NCBI RefSeq assembly: GCF_002234675.1
Contig: NC_019875.2
Coordinates: forward strand, 24,394,299-24,458,298
DNA from: Oryzias latipes
Taxonomy: Eukaryota; Chordata; Actinopteri; Beloniformes; Adrianichthyidae
Length of the DNA stretch: 64,000 nt
Direction: 5' to 3'
Of this stretch, positions 29,626 through 55,684 are shown in pieces. Numbering within the stretch: position 1 is the stretch's first letter; every line of letters begins with the position of its first letter. The notes under the pieces were generated by a model. That model saw only the letters and a program-made list of their open reading frames with translations, was not told the origin of the DNA and did no database searches. A program made the position numbers and the translations under genes.

Positions 29626-32600
29626 TTTTTTTTTTTTTATGTCTTTATGTCTTAATGCTTATTCATGTTTTACTCTGATAATTTCTTATTCATGTTTTAT
29701 TCTGTTTTTCTTATTTTTAACCTTGTACAACGACCTGGATGACCTGAAAGGCGGTTGAAATAAAATGTATTATTATTACATTATTATTGCAATGATCTGT
29801 TCAGATTGATCGAGTGGTACTTATCTTAGATATGATTATGAGACAAATATAATTACAGAAAAAAGTAATACTTCGCTATCTTTAAAAGTGTATTAATTTG
29901 AATAGAGACCAGATTTTTATGTAGAAATATGTTTGCCCTTATTAAATGAGCATAGATGACTATCTTTTGTTTTAATGTATTATATTAAAGTCAGTCCTTG
30001 TTGCGGCAGCCTCAAACAAAAGGAAAAACTAAACAAAATGGAAATTGCAAATACTTTTCAGACTTTGCGATTTTTTTTTCTGTTTTAGAAAATATTCTTC
30101 TCTTTAGTTGTGATTCCATTTGACTTGTTTAAGCCATAGATCTGTGAATAGCATACAAGATATCCAGAGTGCAGCTGGAAGACTGCTAAAAAGATGTCCT
30201 TAGGGTTTCACATACTTCAGAACTGCCTTTCATTTTTGCACTGACTCTGCCTCTGGTTAAGAGTCCTCTTTAAAGTCTTTATTTCTACACTCAGATCCTG
30301 TGATTCTTAGGCTGTTGCTCTAAACCTCGGAGCCCTTTGCTATTATATTTGTGCTGTGGACACCATCAAAAGCGACAACTCCAAACACCCAATCATTATC
30401 CTCTTGTCACAACAAGTTTGTGTTGCGTTTTACTTTTGTTGGTATCCGTCCTCATCTGTTTGTGTACATGTAAATTTTGTGTGCATGTTTGTGTCTCAGA
30501 AGACCCATCCTGTGACAAATTCTCCTGGCATTGAAGTCTGAGTGCAGTTTTGAACATTGTTGTATGTTTATCTGCATAAAGGAGAAACTCTTTTCAAGTG
30601 CTTCTTCACTGCAAAGGCAAGCATTGTTTTAGCGTTGAGTCAAATGTTGTCATGGAGGTTGTGACTGGATTGGAAAGAAATACACTCATTCTTTACTGAA
30701 AAGATCAAGAACACACGCATAAAACAATTTTTAAAAGCTGAAGTAATCACCAGAAAATACATCACCACTTCAAAAAATGTAACTCTCAGAAATTGGCCTT
30801 TTCAAACGTCTTCTTTTTATTGCTTTGTCAAATTATGCTAATATTTCTTCTACATAAAAAATAAATAAATAAAGAATTTCTTTAGATCCTTATCTCATTG
30901 TGATCAAAACTTGACTGAAAAACCCCAAACTAGGTCCATATTTTCTCCCCCGTAGTGCATTATCATTCCACTAGAGGCAGTAGAAGGACTTTTTCCTCCA
31001 CATTTCTAAATGCTCGCCTTCATTAAATCTCAAAAACACTTTTGGCAGAAAAAGTTTAGCAAATTTTCAAAACTGTATGGTGAGAATGACCCATCAACTG
31101 TTATCTTTAAATGATTACTTGCTGTGTTGAAAGAAAGCCACTGTATCATAGTTAATTCTTTATACAGTTACACTAAAATGTGTGCGTCAAGTTAAAGACA
31201 GCAGGTAAATGCGTTTTTCCCCTTGAACACTCATGTTAATACTTTTACATCTTAAACTAACATTGTTGTACTCAAAGCTTACCAAATCACCTAACGTGTC
31301 ATAAATAACATTAACTATTTCTCAAAATAAAATGTTATTGCAATTTTGTTTTTGTGGATTTCATCAAAGGCTTTAAAGAGCACATTAATTCCAAAGGAAA
31401 ATACATAAATTATTATCTGTCAATTCTTTGATGTAGTGCGCTTTACAGGGTTAAGGTTGTTTGTAATAAGTAACCCAATAATTGTAACTATTTTTATTTT
31501 TAATATTTTATATCAATTTTTTAAATGAATAATCATTACAGTAATCATGATACATTCATACATTGCAGTTAAATTCTGATAATAAACAAACAAAACAATC
31601 TGGGAGAATGAGTGAAAGCAATATTTCCTCTTAAAATCCATGTATGTTTGGTTGGAGTGATCAGTCTCATAAAACACAGAGACTGAAGTAACTTTACTGT
31701 TGTGGTTAAAAGCAATAGTTTTCTTTTTCCTTATGAAAACTTTGAAGCAATAGACATCAATCTAAACTGACAGATTCAACATGATGTTATTAGTGCATTT
31801 TTGTTAAAAACAAGCTATATTAAGAGGATGAAGCAGCGGGAATCCTTTAGCAGTACTGACCTTTAGAAAAAAAGTGCCAGGACTTGCATTTTTGTGTTAA
31901 AAAGGAAGAAAAAAATCCAAAGAAACAAAACATGGAAGGTGTAAACTGCTGCTGTTGCTTTTTCAGCAAAGCAGAAACAGAGAAGAAATAAATAATAAAA
32001 AGATAAATCACCTTGTCTGTGTGTGTGGGCTCCTTCAATAAAAGCTCAAAGGTTGTCCTTTACCCCTGAGGAAGGAAGCAAGGCATGGACATGTATGGCT
32101 TTAAAGTAAACATGATATAAAGTTTACCCTGCTGTGAAGAGCTTGGTCATATCTGTGTGAGGTAGGTTTCCCAGCATGGGATAAAACACACATGGAAGGA
32201 AACGGTCAAATTTTCCTTAAAATATGGCACTTTGCATGACGTCCTTTCTCACTGTCCCATAAATGCAAATGTTATCCTCTCTAGCACAAGTTCCCACTGC
32301 AGCAGGAATTGACTTTCATGTATAGAATCTCTGTGTTTGCTTCAGGATTTTTCTATTGTTAATTTTTTTTAAGAAAGAAATGTTTAAAATGACTGAACAT
32401 AGCTACAGAATGCAACATTTAAAGACTAGGAGACCAGAAAATCACTGCTTTGATGTCAATGTGCTCTTCAATTATCCAACAGTGGTACCAAGCCAAATTC
32501 TGTTAAAAAACGTATTGTTTGTTAACAAGAGGCAAAACGTATTCTGCATAAACAATTGAATGTTTTGTGAAGATATCTGTAAGATACATTTGAAGTCACA

Positions 32601-32879
32601 GTCAGCAGCCAGGAAGCAAAACTGAAGCTTAGGAAACATAGAAAGGCACACAAGAAAAAAAAAGCACAAAGTTAAATGACAGATTCTAAGGTTAAGCCAG
32701 GAAAAAAGTTAGAATGGTTTGGAAAAAATCCTCCTTTCTGGTTAAAATAGTTTTGTGAACTCAACAGATTTGTTTTATTTAATTTATTTGATGAAAGTTC
32801 AAACTTTGATTAATAATATAATAATAAATTTTATAAAACAATATAATGTGATACTTATATTATTGTGTGGTAAGTATAT

Positions 32880-33670
32880 CCAGGGGTCTGCAACCCTCAA
32901 CACTTAAAGGACCGTTCAGGTCCATGTTTTACTGACAACAACCCAAATAGGAGCCACAAAGTCCAACTTTGTGGCTTCACCCTATAAAGAAAGAAGACAC
33001 TGATTTGTATTTATGTGACTGTAACTATTATGATAAATATCAATCAACTATTTTTTTGTATAAATAAAATATTAACATGGATAATTAATTTTTCAATGCA
33101 ATACAGTTTATAACTTTTGACAGAGGTTCACATGACTTCCTTCCAAAATAAGGCACCCTGTACATAAAGTCATCTCAATGCAGCAAATGTACAGTCTGAT
33201 GTCCGCAGTGATCAAAAAATATATAAATACAGTTTTCTTTATTGTATTCATCTCAACCAGAAATTTGTAAATCAAACTAAACTAAAATTAAACCAGAGCT
33301 TATTGGGAGATCCTTACTGCTTTTTTGGACCACATGACACGAATAAAACCCTTGAATAATAATAGTTCAATTATTGAACTATTGACAGACTGCCTAAAAA
33401 TCCACTGCGGCTTATGCATGATTTTGGTAAACTACAAAGTCCTACTGCAAAATGGATTATTGGAGCATTATGGGTAATGTAGTTAGTTGTCTGGTGGAAT
33501 GACACATATTGTGCCTCATCAGTTTGTGAATGAGTTGAATGTTTGACTTTTCTGACTGCTCATTTTGCTTAACGTATACTACAAAAAATGTTCCTTTTTA
33601 AAATTAAAATTTCATTTTTCACTCTTTAGAGCCACAAAAGAGGAGTTTCAGGTTACCCCTGGACCCCTGG
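32880..33670. mobile_element. Non-autonomous hAT-like element
   Basis: The left end CCAGGGGTCTGCAACC and right end GGTTACCCCTGGACCCCTGG form imperfect inverted termini of the CAGGGGTCTGCAACC type known from vertebrate hAT (Charlie-like) elements. The interior mentions GCCACAAAG at both sides (32950 and 33630). Flanks AAGTATAT and GACTATAT could be a decayed 8-bp target duplication with two differences. The interior, about 790 bp, has no transposase frame. Confidence 0.55.
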
Positions 33671-35679
33671 ACTATATTTATATCCAGTTCTTGATCTGCA
33701 GTGATGGGTAAAAACAGGAACAACTTATCCCATTTTTTTTTCCATTGGGCTAAACATTTTCCAAAAGGGACACAAAGGAATTATTCCTGTTTAATTTATG
33801 AGCAACTGCAGTGAAGCAAAGGAAAGTTCTCAATGATGACTTAGATATTTTGTTGTTTCACACAAACAAACAAAACAAACATGTAGTGAAAGTTTCTTCC
33901 ATGATTTCTTTAAAAGATCAACCGTAAAAGTAAAGCATGACCAAAAGAACAAGTCATAATCATAAAAGCAGTTTGTATGTATTGGGAATAATTCATCAGT
34001 CCTATTTTTGGCATTGAATCAAATTTGGGTAATTTTTTCTACCGTGTAGAAAACTAACATTTTCTTTCTGTAGATTTCCTGTCCCTAATGGCACTGCAGC
34101 TTCAGCTTTGTAGATAAAAGCGCCTTTCATGATTAAAAAGAAGTTGAAGGGAACTCAATTAATCAATGCAGCCTTTATTTTTAATGTACAGTTTAATTCA
34201 AAGCGTTCCAGTTTTATGGATCTGATGGACCATATTTGGATCGAAACAACAACAAGAAACCTGATGAAAGTAATAAAACTGGAGCTAACACTCAGTACCT
34301 TTATGTTTTTACAGTTACACCTGATGGTTCCGAACTGAATAAAATGTTATCATTTACCATTACATCTATTCTAGGAGATAAGTTTGTTTAAAATGTACCT
34401 TAAAAAAGTCATAGATGTATTTTTCTTAAATAAAACAATTGTCTTCAGATTGTTGCCAATGCTGTTTTTCCCCACATTTCACTAAAAAAAAAGGTCTCTA
34501 GAACCTTTGGCAAGTTCTATTCTTCTTCTGGCTCCACAAGTCATTTGCAGCCAAATTTAATGGATTCTTCCTTCACCCATGCCCCATCAACCCACATTTC
34601 ATGAATGTGATAGTAAATGTCACAATTGTTTTGCTGAAAAGAATCCAATAGCAACTAACTCTCATCCAAAGAGCAGGACCAGACCACAGCTCCTGGAAAC
34701 ATGACAAAATAACACAGCTGCTGGAAATATTTAAACCCTCAGGAGATTTAGAATTGACCTAAACATGCATACATGCACACACACACACAATCTCAACACT
34801 CAGATTCGTTCTTTTTTATGCAACCTTGTTGAATTATTTATAAAATCAGCAAAACTATATTATACTAAAAAGGCTAATGGTGTAAAAGGAGCAATGTCAA
34901 TTGAATCAGATGCAAAAAGGTTCTGTAGAGAATGCAAATTGTTGTTTGGAGCAGAACAAGAGCTGAAAGCACAACAGGATAAAAAGTAAAAAAAAAAAAG
35001 GTTTTGTTTTAAGTCTTACATTTAAAACACAAATTTCTGTTTACAGTGTTATATCTGCTCTCTGCATCAGTACTTTCTGTAGGTTTGTTCATCCATAAGT
35101 GTTTTTATTGAAGACCTTCTATGTGTTTTGAACAATACTTTTTTCTTGTGGTGAGTACTGGATGGTCAGTGGAGCAACTGGAGCAAAAGCAGAAGCACAC
35201 CTGAACCCTCAGCTTGAGATCCACCGTTTACCACACAGTTCAGAAGAAAATCTGAAACCAGGTACATATTACCAGAAAGTGTCTGTCAGCATAAACCATC
35301 GCAGTCTGGGGTTTTTCTGCATCGTTTATGGAAAAAGTTAAAACCCTTCTACACTGCATATTTGATTCTTTACCAGAAACCGTCAAAAAAGAAAACATTT
35401 GTTCAATGACTGTTAAGAGATCACAAAGTGAGAGGGAATGGTTTCTAAGATTGCGGTTTCTCTGGCACCTTGAAGGATTTAACTGTGTTTTCACATAACT
35501 TTCAGCGGGGCTAATTTCACAAAAAAATTACGCAAGGAACATTTTCTAAGAACTAATGGCCAAAACAAATCAAGACTAGCTGGCTGTTTTTGTTGCCAGT
35601 CGTCAGAACATTGAAGGCTCCAAAGTTTATCAGATGCTACTTCCTAGAATTAAGCCAGTTTGCCAGGTTTTCTGTGTTC

Positions 35680-35683
35680 CTTT

Positions 35684-35776
<93 letters not shown>

Positions 35777-35779
35777 TTT
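35680..35779. repeat. (TTTA)n microsatellite, about 24 units
   Basis: Almost perfect TTTA repeats over about 95 bases. The open frames through it are repeat artefacts (FIYL-type repeats) and not genes. Confidence 0.95.
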
Positions 35780-36476
35780 TGCACTTTTCAAACCTGGTTG
35801 CCAAATATAATACTGTCTTTGTACATTTCATTCTTAACCAACCTTGTGGCTGTTGTTACTTCCTCTGCTGTGGACCCTGGTCCTTAATCCTTTAATTTTG
35901 TTGAAAGACACAATCACATCATCGTCTACCTCATCCACTACTGTATCTAACTGCATTTTAAGAGAAACTAAAACTCTTGTGAAATTTTTCACAATACCTG
36001 TCTAAATTAAAATGTTTAAAAAACTAAATAAAATGAACCATGCACTCTAAGATGTGCAACAACTTTAAAGAAAAAGGAGCAGAAACACTCCCAGTTTGCC
36101 CATTGGTCTAGATCCATTTGGGGAGACTGAAACACTTCAAGAAGGAGGGAGGGAGAAGAAAAGTCACCAACAGCTTGGGGATCTTTGAATCACTTGCTTT
36201 GACCTGTCAACAGGTGGCAGAAGGAGAGGTTTGGGGAGTGCTGTTCAGTCCTTCTGAGAGAAGAAAGGAATAACTTGAAGGAGAAAGCAAAAAAAAAAAA
36301 CCTCAAGGGTAAGCTGCTTAATTGGTCTTTTATTCTTTCTATTTGGTTAAAAAACTAAAATGAAATCTACAGTTTCTTAAAGCTTCTTGATAGGTCTGTA
36401 AGAGATTTTGTGTTCGAATTATCTATTTACCTTTACCCATACTGCCTCCTAAAAAAAAATAAATCAAAATGGGAGT

Positions 36477-36514
36477 TCTGTCTGTCTGTCTGTCTGTCTG
36501 TCTGCCCGCCTGCC

Positions 36515-36586
<72 letters not shown>

Positions 36587-36601
36587 TGTCTGTCTGTCTG
36601 T

Positions 36602-36675
<74 letters not shown>

Positions 36676-36714
36676 GCCTGCCTGCCTGCCTGCCTGCCTG
36701 TCTGTCTGTCTGTA
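36477..36714. repeat. Compound (TGTC)n/(TGCC)n array
   Basis: About 238 bases of tetranucleotide repeat in which blocks of TGTC alternate with blocks of TGCC several times. The block pattern long-TGTC, TGCC, short-TGTC, TGCC, long-TGTC, TGCC suggests that larger segments were duplicated. Long reading frames on both strands are artefacts of the 4-base period. Confidence 0.95.
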
Positions 36715-39245
36715 ATAAAAAATAAAAATCAAATGATTCAATAAATCAGTACAAATATGATATAAAAACATTGCATACTTTGCATTAGGGTTTGGGTTTT
36801 TTGGAAGGACTGTAAGAGTATTAAATAAATCAACATTATTATTTTCCCAAAGTAGTAACGGTGACAGCATTTGTTGAAGCCCATCACTCATGACTCATAC
36901 ATCAAATGAATAGCTCCATTGTGCTGTGGATAATCTTCTATTATCTGTCAACAAAGACACGGGTATTCATTTCCCTTTGTGATAATAACCCAAATGTTTA
37001 CAATAATTTTGTGCCGGGGATGATAGATACTCTCTCAGGGCTTTCGATCCGGGAGATTTACCTTTAAGGCTACTGTGCTGGCTCCGGAGATACACAGAAG
37101 CTTTCAGAAAATAGGCTGCAGATGTGGGCCTTCAGCCATGCAAAATGTCAGAGGGGAGAGCAGGCGGAGAAAAAAGGACAAAGACAAGGCTATAACCCTA
37201 AGTGGGTGGCTTATAAAAGGTGGTCAGGTTGTATCATTTGACTGCTTTCTCTTTGGATGGTGTATTTTTTTGATCAGCTGTGATCAGTTGATTCAAGATA
37301 ACCTCTTCCCACGTGAATAAAGCTGGAAATATTTCAATTTTCTCAGTGCTTATCCACAGCATGTATAGGCTTTTAGGTGCTTCATAAATTTGTTTTTGTT
37401 GCACATCCTTTCTAAATAGAAGAAGCCCCTCACGGCTCTAATTCCAGGTTTCTCCTGAGGTCCTCTTGTGGTTTTTGAGGCAGCAGGAGGCAGACGAAAT
37501 CATGAAGTTAAGAGGTCTGCTCTCACACAGTAATTGCTCTCAGATGCATTTTATCATTTAACTTTCCACATTCTGTTTGCAAGCTGCAAGCTGTTTTGCA
37601 AAAGAAAAGGGGAAGAGCGTCTCTCTCATAAGAGCATGAATGACCTGACTACATCTGACCTCCTTGCCTGTTGGTTCATTCCAGAGAGATTGGTCCCCAG
37701 GTGAAACCTGGTGAAAAGTCAACCTTGTGAGGCTTCACGACTCTCTGAAGAGGAAACAGAAGCATTTTTATTCTGCATCCTCTTTTTAATTGTACCAGGA
37801 GTTTCAGGTTAATTATTTTAGAAGACTTATTTTTGCAGTCTTCCCTTTCTTCTTTTATGTGTCAACAAGCATTTTTGTTGCTTTAACATTTACTAAATAT
37901 CCCCAGGAGTAAGTTTTTTTATTTTTATTTTTACAGCATGTTGAAGTTTACTCACTTCCACCTAAAAAAACAGACAGAAATCTAATCTGGTAGGGTTGCC
38001 TTCTCACGGAGAGCCTTTCTGTGGTCCTGCTGTGAGTTCAAGCTGTAAAGAGATGAGCGACAGTCATGTGCGTTTTCCTTGTTAACGTGGAGGACACTAA
38101 AACCAAACATGTGTTCAACAGTTTTATGATAGTTAAAATGCACTGCATCCAAAATATGCACCCTACTGAGAACTGTATCAGCCTGGTGCAAATGTCAAGT
38201 ATGTCCTTGAGTCACCTGTCATTTTCATACACGTCTTGTCCCTTTTGTGGAATTAAAGTAAAATAAAAAGGTGTTGTGGAGCAGAAACTGTTGTATTAGA
38301 TAAGGTGGGATGTATCTGTATTAGAAAACAAAAATGACATGTTTTAGAAAGACATCTGACTGCATTTAAGTAAATGACTCAGTTTCTATCTGGGAATGGT
38401 GGTGTTGGACCCTATATGCTGAAGACCGGGCATGGTGGCAGAAACCAAACTCTAACATGACAAAACCCAGGGCGTAACAAAAGAGTGACAAAGCAGAGCA
38501 GAACAGATGACCTGACAAGGAAGAACTGAAAACCAGACACTCAAATAGACTGAGGGTAGTGAACTGAAATGAATGCAGCTGTGAATCATGACACACCTGA
38601 AACTGCTGTGATTGAGGGACAATTCGAAACAGAACAAGACCAAAAACCATAAAATAACCAGACCAAGTTCACAATCCTTACATAAACAACATATAAAGCA
38701 AGTATTGTGGAGTAGATGAGATGCAGTCAAGTCATACAGATTTTCTCTTTTTTCAACCCCCCCTGAATCCTGTGCACTGCGCACAGGAGTTAGTGCTGCT
38801 CAAGTGATGAGTCTGCACGCTTTGCAAGCTCCTAAGAGCTTCACCACACACACCACAATCGTACTTTCCATTTTAATGGCGTCCCCTTAAGGTGGCTGCA
38901 GAGTCTCAAGCACTCCTCTCTACAACCTTTCACAGGAACAGACAACCCAAAAACCTACAGCACCCCTATAGCTCAATCTCCTGTTCTGGTGCATGTGACT
39001 AAGGTTTAACGCCATTACTCTGATTGACAAATAAAATGGTTTCTCTTTGTTGTTTTTACTCTGTGGCACATAGTTTTAGACACTCTAGTTATTGTTTTGT
39101 CTCTTCTATAAACATTTCTCGTGCTACTGATTAAATGAGATTTGGAGACATTTCTAAAGACGGAACCTCAACCTCAAGATACTGTAGGTGGACCTCAACA
39201 AATCATTAAGTAAGACAGAAAATGTGGTTTTAAAATGAGCACATA

Positions 39246-39323
39246 CAGTTCAGACCAACAGTTTGGACACACCTTCCCATTCATTTGAATGAGAAGGTGT
39301 GTCCAAACTTTTGGTCTGTACTG
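39246..39323. repeat. Tc1/mariner-type palindromic MITE
   Basis: A near-perfect 78-bp palindrome of CAGTTCAGACCAACAGTTTG and its inverse, flanked by TA on each side, the target of Tc1/mariner elements. The motif with GGACACACCTTC is common in fish genomes. The whole insertion is two inverted termini joined head to head. Confidence 0.75.
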
Positions 39324-39360
39324 TAGGTTTTGCAATGCATCTATATCCGTGTTTGTTTAG

Positions 39361-39567
39361 CCCTTGTGCTATCTTAAGCACTTTCACATTGGGAATGAGG
39401 TCATCGAGACCCCCCCCCCACAAGACAGTGCGCTGAACCTTTTTCTTCAATGATTTGTGATCTTCACTGGTGTCCATGGATTACATGAAATCCTCTCCAC
39501 CTTTGTCCACCTTTGTCATGGTAGGGAGAACACGTCAATGGTCATCTTGACCCCATAGGATAGGGTT
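39361..39567. repeat. 209-bp MITE family, copy 2 (inverted relative to copy 1)
   Basis: It starts CCCTTGTGCTATCTTA and carries the reverse complement of the copy-1 interior (TGATTTGTGATCTTCACTGG, TCCATGGATTACATGAAATC, GGGAGAACACGTCAATG). The far terminus is damaged (GATAGGGTT in place of TAGCACAAGGGTT), and a C-run has expanded at 39411-39419. Confidence 0.7.
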
Positions 39568-39854
39568 ACTATGGAACGAGGTCTATCATGCATTTTTATT
39601 TACATCTTGAATGAGAGCTAACAAGTGAGGTTGTGTTCCGGTTCCGGGTTATACAGCATATGAATGACTTTTAAAAGTAACATAATTTGCATATATTTCA
39701 GATGCTGCATTTGCCATGTTGATTTCTAAAATAGTTATTTTTGACGTAGTACTTAAGTAATTCATCTTTGGCATGTGCTTTATTGATACCTTATGATTAT
39801 TAATTCTGTCTGATAAAACCTAGGAACCGGATATTGATAAATCATGTAATAAAA

Positions 39855-40050
39855 TGGTTATAGTATAACGGGGTGGGATTATATAAGTTAGCTTCCTTCC
39901 ACTCCCTTTCAAGCAATATTTATTAATTATGTCTAATTACCCTAAGTTTGATTAGTTACTGTATGAATGTATAACTGATGATTATATTGCTTTTGTGTAT
40001 TATTTCTATTTGATTGCTTGAAATAAATCATTTCAAATCAAAAAAAATTT
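39855..40050 (+). repeat. LINE 3'-UTR fragment, copy 2
   Basis: It shares GGGGTGGGATTATATAA and the distal GCTTGAAATAAA with the fragment at 2047. It ends in an A-rich tract, as expected for a target-primed insertion. Sequence upstream to about 39590 may belong to the same element but was not recognised. Confidence 0.5.
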
Positions 40051-42314
40051 TCAAATCAAGACATTTGTTTATGAATAAATAAAGAATGATAATCAGGCCC
40101 ACACATGGACATGTCCAAAAGAATTTCGGCACACACGGCTGCTCCTTTTGTGCCTAAAGTTATACTACAGATACAGAGCCAGAGGATATTCATTAGCAAT
40201 GCTGGAAACCTGACAATTACTTAGAAAATGATCTGATGATAACTTGCAATATTAAAAAAAAAATTGACAAGGAGAAATGGAGATTCGCATGAAGCACCTT
40301 GATGAACATTGGCATTTTAAACTGCAATTGCGTCTGTCCATCTGGCTAACTGCCAAACAACATAGGGCAGTCTTTCCATCAATCCTTTTACCACATTCAC
40401 TCTCAATCACTCACTTAATCCATCGTGTTTCCCCATTTAATTGTCCTTGCTGTCTTTCCCGTTTCCTTCTCATGATGTCTCTTAACTTGATCACTTATTT
40501 ACTTGCAATACTCTTTAAGAAATAATAAAAAAAACTGCTGAAACAGAAACTCCAAAGAGACTATCTCTTTGGGGAAAATGTAAGAATTTATGGCAGATGG
40601 AAGAGCTTATGTGTTGATTTGCAAGCCTTTTACAATCTTTACCTCTTACTCCACCCTTAACTTTTCCAGCTGTTTTATTGGATAAGCACATGTTCTGAAC
40701 ATTTAATTTAAAAAGTACAGAAAGAATATGAAATAATTCATAAGTAAGATTTACCCAAAACACTGAGCCTAAAATTATTTTTTTCCATTTTATGGGCATC
40801 TTTGAGCTTTTAAAACTATAAAAAAAAAATAAAAAAAACGCGAGCAGCAGCAGTGACATCAGGATCTTACTGCATTGCTTTTTTAAATTTTACCCCAGAA
40901 AAATTAATTCAAATCAGAGACCAGAGGAACTTTTTGAAGCTGAAAAAGGGCATGCTATTTTGACAGCATGCAATTTGGTTTCTTGGAGAAAACCGCCGCA
41001 GATTGGGGTTCAGATGACATCACTACCATTAGATACAGTGACATCATCAGTACAGCGGAAAAAACTGCGTTTTTGCTGTTTTAAAATGCCTGACTGAAGA
41101 GTGCTCCATAGTTTAGCGTAGAAAGATTGAAGGATTGATAAATATCTGTTGCCAAGCACCAACACTTGCAAACTAAACTATGCAAATATGTGAACCCAAC
41201 AGTAAAAGTTTTCTTTGATTAAATAAACACTGTGTGCCTCGCTGAATCTGTGTGAACTCCTGCATAGTCTGCACAATATTTCTGTCCTCACGTCTTAAAT
41301 AAGAAAACAGACAGAACAAAAATGACCTTTTTCAAAACTTGAGACTCAGAGGAAGTGAAGTGCAACGGAAAAGATTTGTAATTTCTCTGGTCTGCTCCAC
41401 ATTTTGCAGTTGCAAAAATATACAATCAATACAAAACAGACACAACAGAAGAAATGGCATGTTTAGTGTTATGTCCATGTTCTTGTAAAACTTACAAAAA
41501 AAAATCCAATGTTCTTGATGTTCCACACTGATCATGAGATTAAACTCAAATTACGAAGACATATCAGTTTTAGACTGTCAGAAACAGATAAAATTCAGTC
41601 TTCTCCTAGTTTTTTTTCCCATCTTCATAAACGTGTTAGCCACATAGTTGTAGAAAATAAAAAATTAACAAATCCTAATTTCCTGTCTCTTTCAAAGAGC
41701 CGTGAGCTGTTACAGCTGTGCTCAGGAACCATTCGGTGGTTTAACCCGCAATGCAACCCCTCAATTCTGCATGTAAAGCAGGGAGGTATTGGGTCCCATT
41801 TTTAGAGTCTTTGGTACTATCCAACTGTATTTGAATCCACAACTGCCCAGTCTCAGGGCGGACACTTTAATCATTGAGCTGTATGTGTGAGCCGGATGTT
41901 TACACGGCAGTAGAGGATTAATAGTTCAGAGCATGAAAGAAGTAGCATTTGTTACTTACAATTAAAAGAAAGATGATAAAACAGACAAAGATTCTGCTTG
42001 TCAGATGAAGAAGAGTGAGAGAAAGAATTTTTGCATCAATTGCTTTTACTGTTAAATAAAAAATGTTTTAATGTTGCAGGTTTAGCTCAGCAAAAATTGT
42101 TCACTTCCTCATAACGACCTGTAAACAATTAACCAATGCTCTTCATGCTTGCATTGCTCTCTCAAAGTTTGTTCTCTACATAACTTTCTTTTTTATTTAC
42201 TTACATGCAGTTATTATGTGAACAGTAACCTCGATGCCTGTCTTTGTCAAGAAAAAAAAGGAAAAAACCTGGGAAAAATCCCCCAATCATGGGCTCTCAC
42301 CTTCCTCTGCAGAA

Positions 42315-55206
<12,892 letters not shown>

Positions 55207-55252
55207 GTAAACTTTGAATGGAGTCATGGCCCAGTTGAGTTTTTTTTTTTTA

Positions 55253-55684
55253 AGATCCCTTTAAAAAAAACACTCCATGTCATCTTTTGATCCATTTTTG
55301 AAAGCCTTTCCAGTAGTCTTTTGTTTACGATTATGCAGTTTTTAGCCAATAAAAAAACAATGTCGTTTTCTAGGACAGTTTGTGCCGTCTGTCAGTAATT
55401 CACCTCTGAGTTGTGGCCAGAATCGTTGTATGGAGCAACCCCGCCCCATTTCCCCTCCCCATTACTGAGTGTTCAGAGCAGAGAGCTTGTAGCCTATTTT
55501 CCACATCACACAGAAGCTCTTTTTCAAATGCATTTTTTGTCTGCATCTCGTTCACAACTATTTGAATCAAGAACAACTCAGAAATGTAATTTTTAACTTA
55601 ATTTACTTCATAAATGTTCTCAAAAAATTACCACAAAAACATGTTAAAAACAACAAAACACCATTTTCATTTGGAGCGGATCTT
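55253..55684 (+). repeat. TTAAAG-type MITE family, copy E (tnn intron)
   Basis: Shared blocks are GAAAGCCTTTCCAGTAGTCT, ACGATTATGCAGTTTTTAGCC, TTCTAGGACAGTTTGTG and ACCACAAAAACATGTTAAAA, ending CATTTGGAGCGGATCTT. The left terminus is eroded (ACACTCCATG) and the coding-like centre is deleted. Confidence 0.6.

Larger units (their letters stand above)
20877..42312. other. Gene-free, repeat-rich region between mrps14 and tnn
   Basis: No coding exon with family resemblance or consistent splice borders was found on either strand over about 21 kb. Contents recognised: an (ATT)n tract, a 209-bp MITE, three copies of the TTAAAG-type MITE, an L2-like tail, a hAT-like element, (TTTA)n and (TGTC/TGCC)n arrays, a Tc1-type palindrome, a second 209-bp-family MITE and a LINE tail. 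The part nearest tnn (about 34-42 kb) should include the tnn promoter and non-coding first exon, which I could not place with certainty. Distant enhancers are possible but not recognisable by eye. Confidence 0.6.

Noticed and set aside
35590-35895. 100-codon frame through the (TTTA)n tract
   Set aside because: Pure microsatellite translation (FIYL repeats).
36410-36891. Long frames on both strands with Cys/Leu/Ser or Arg/Gln/Thr/Asp repeats
   Set aside because: Artefact of the TGTC/TGCC array, which lacks stops in all frames.
37075-37320. TATAAAA box with an 81-codon frame, considered as a promoter for tnn
   Set aside because: The frame has no homology, and no donor consistent with the tnn acceptor was identified after the TATA-like motif.
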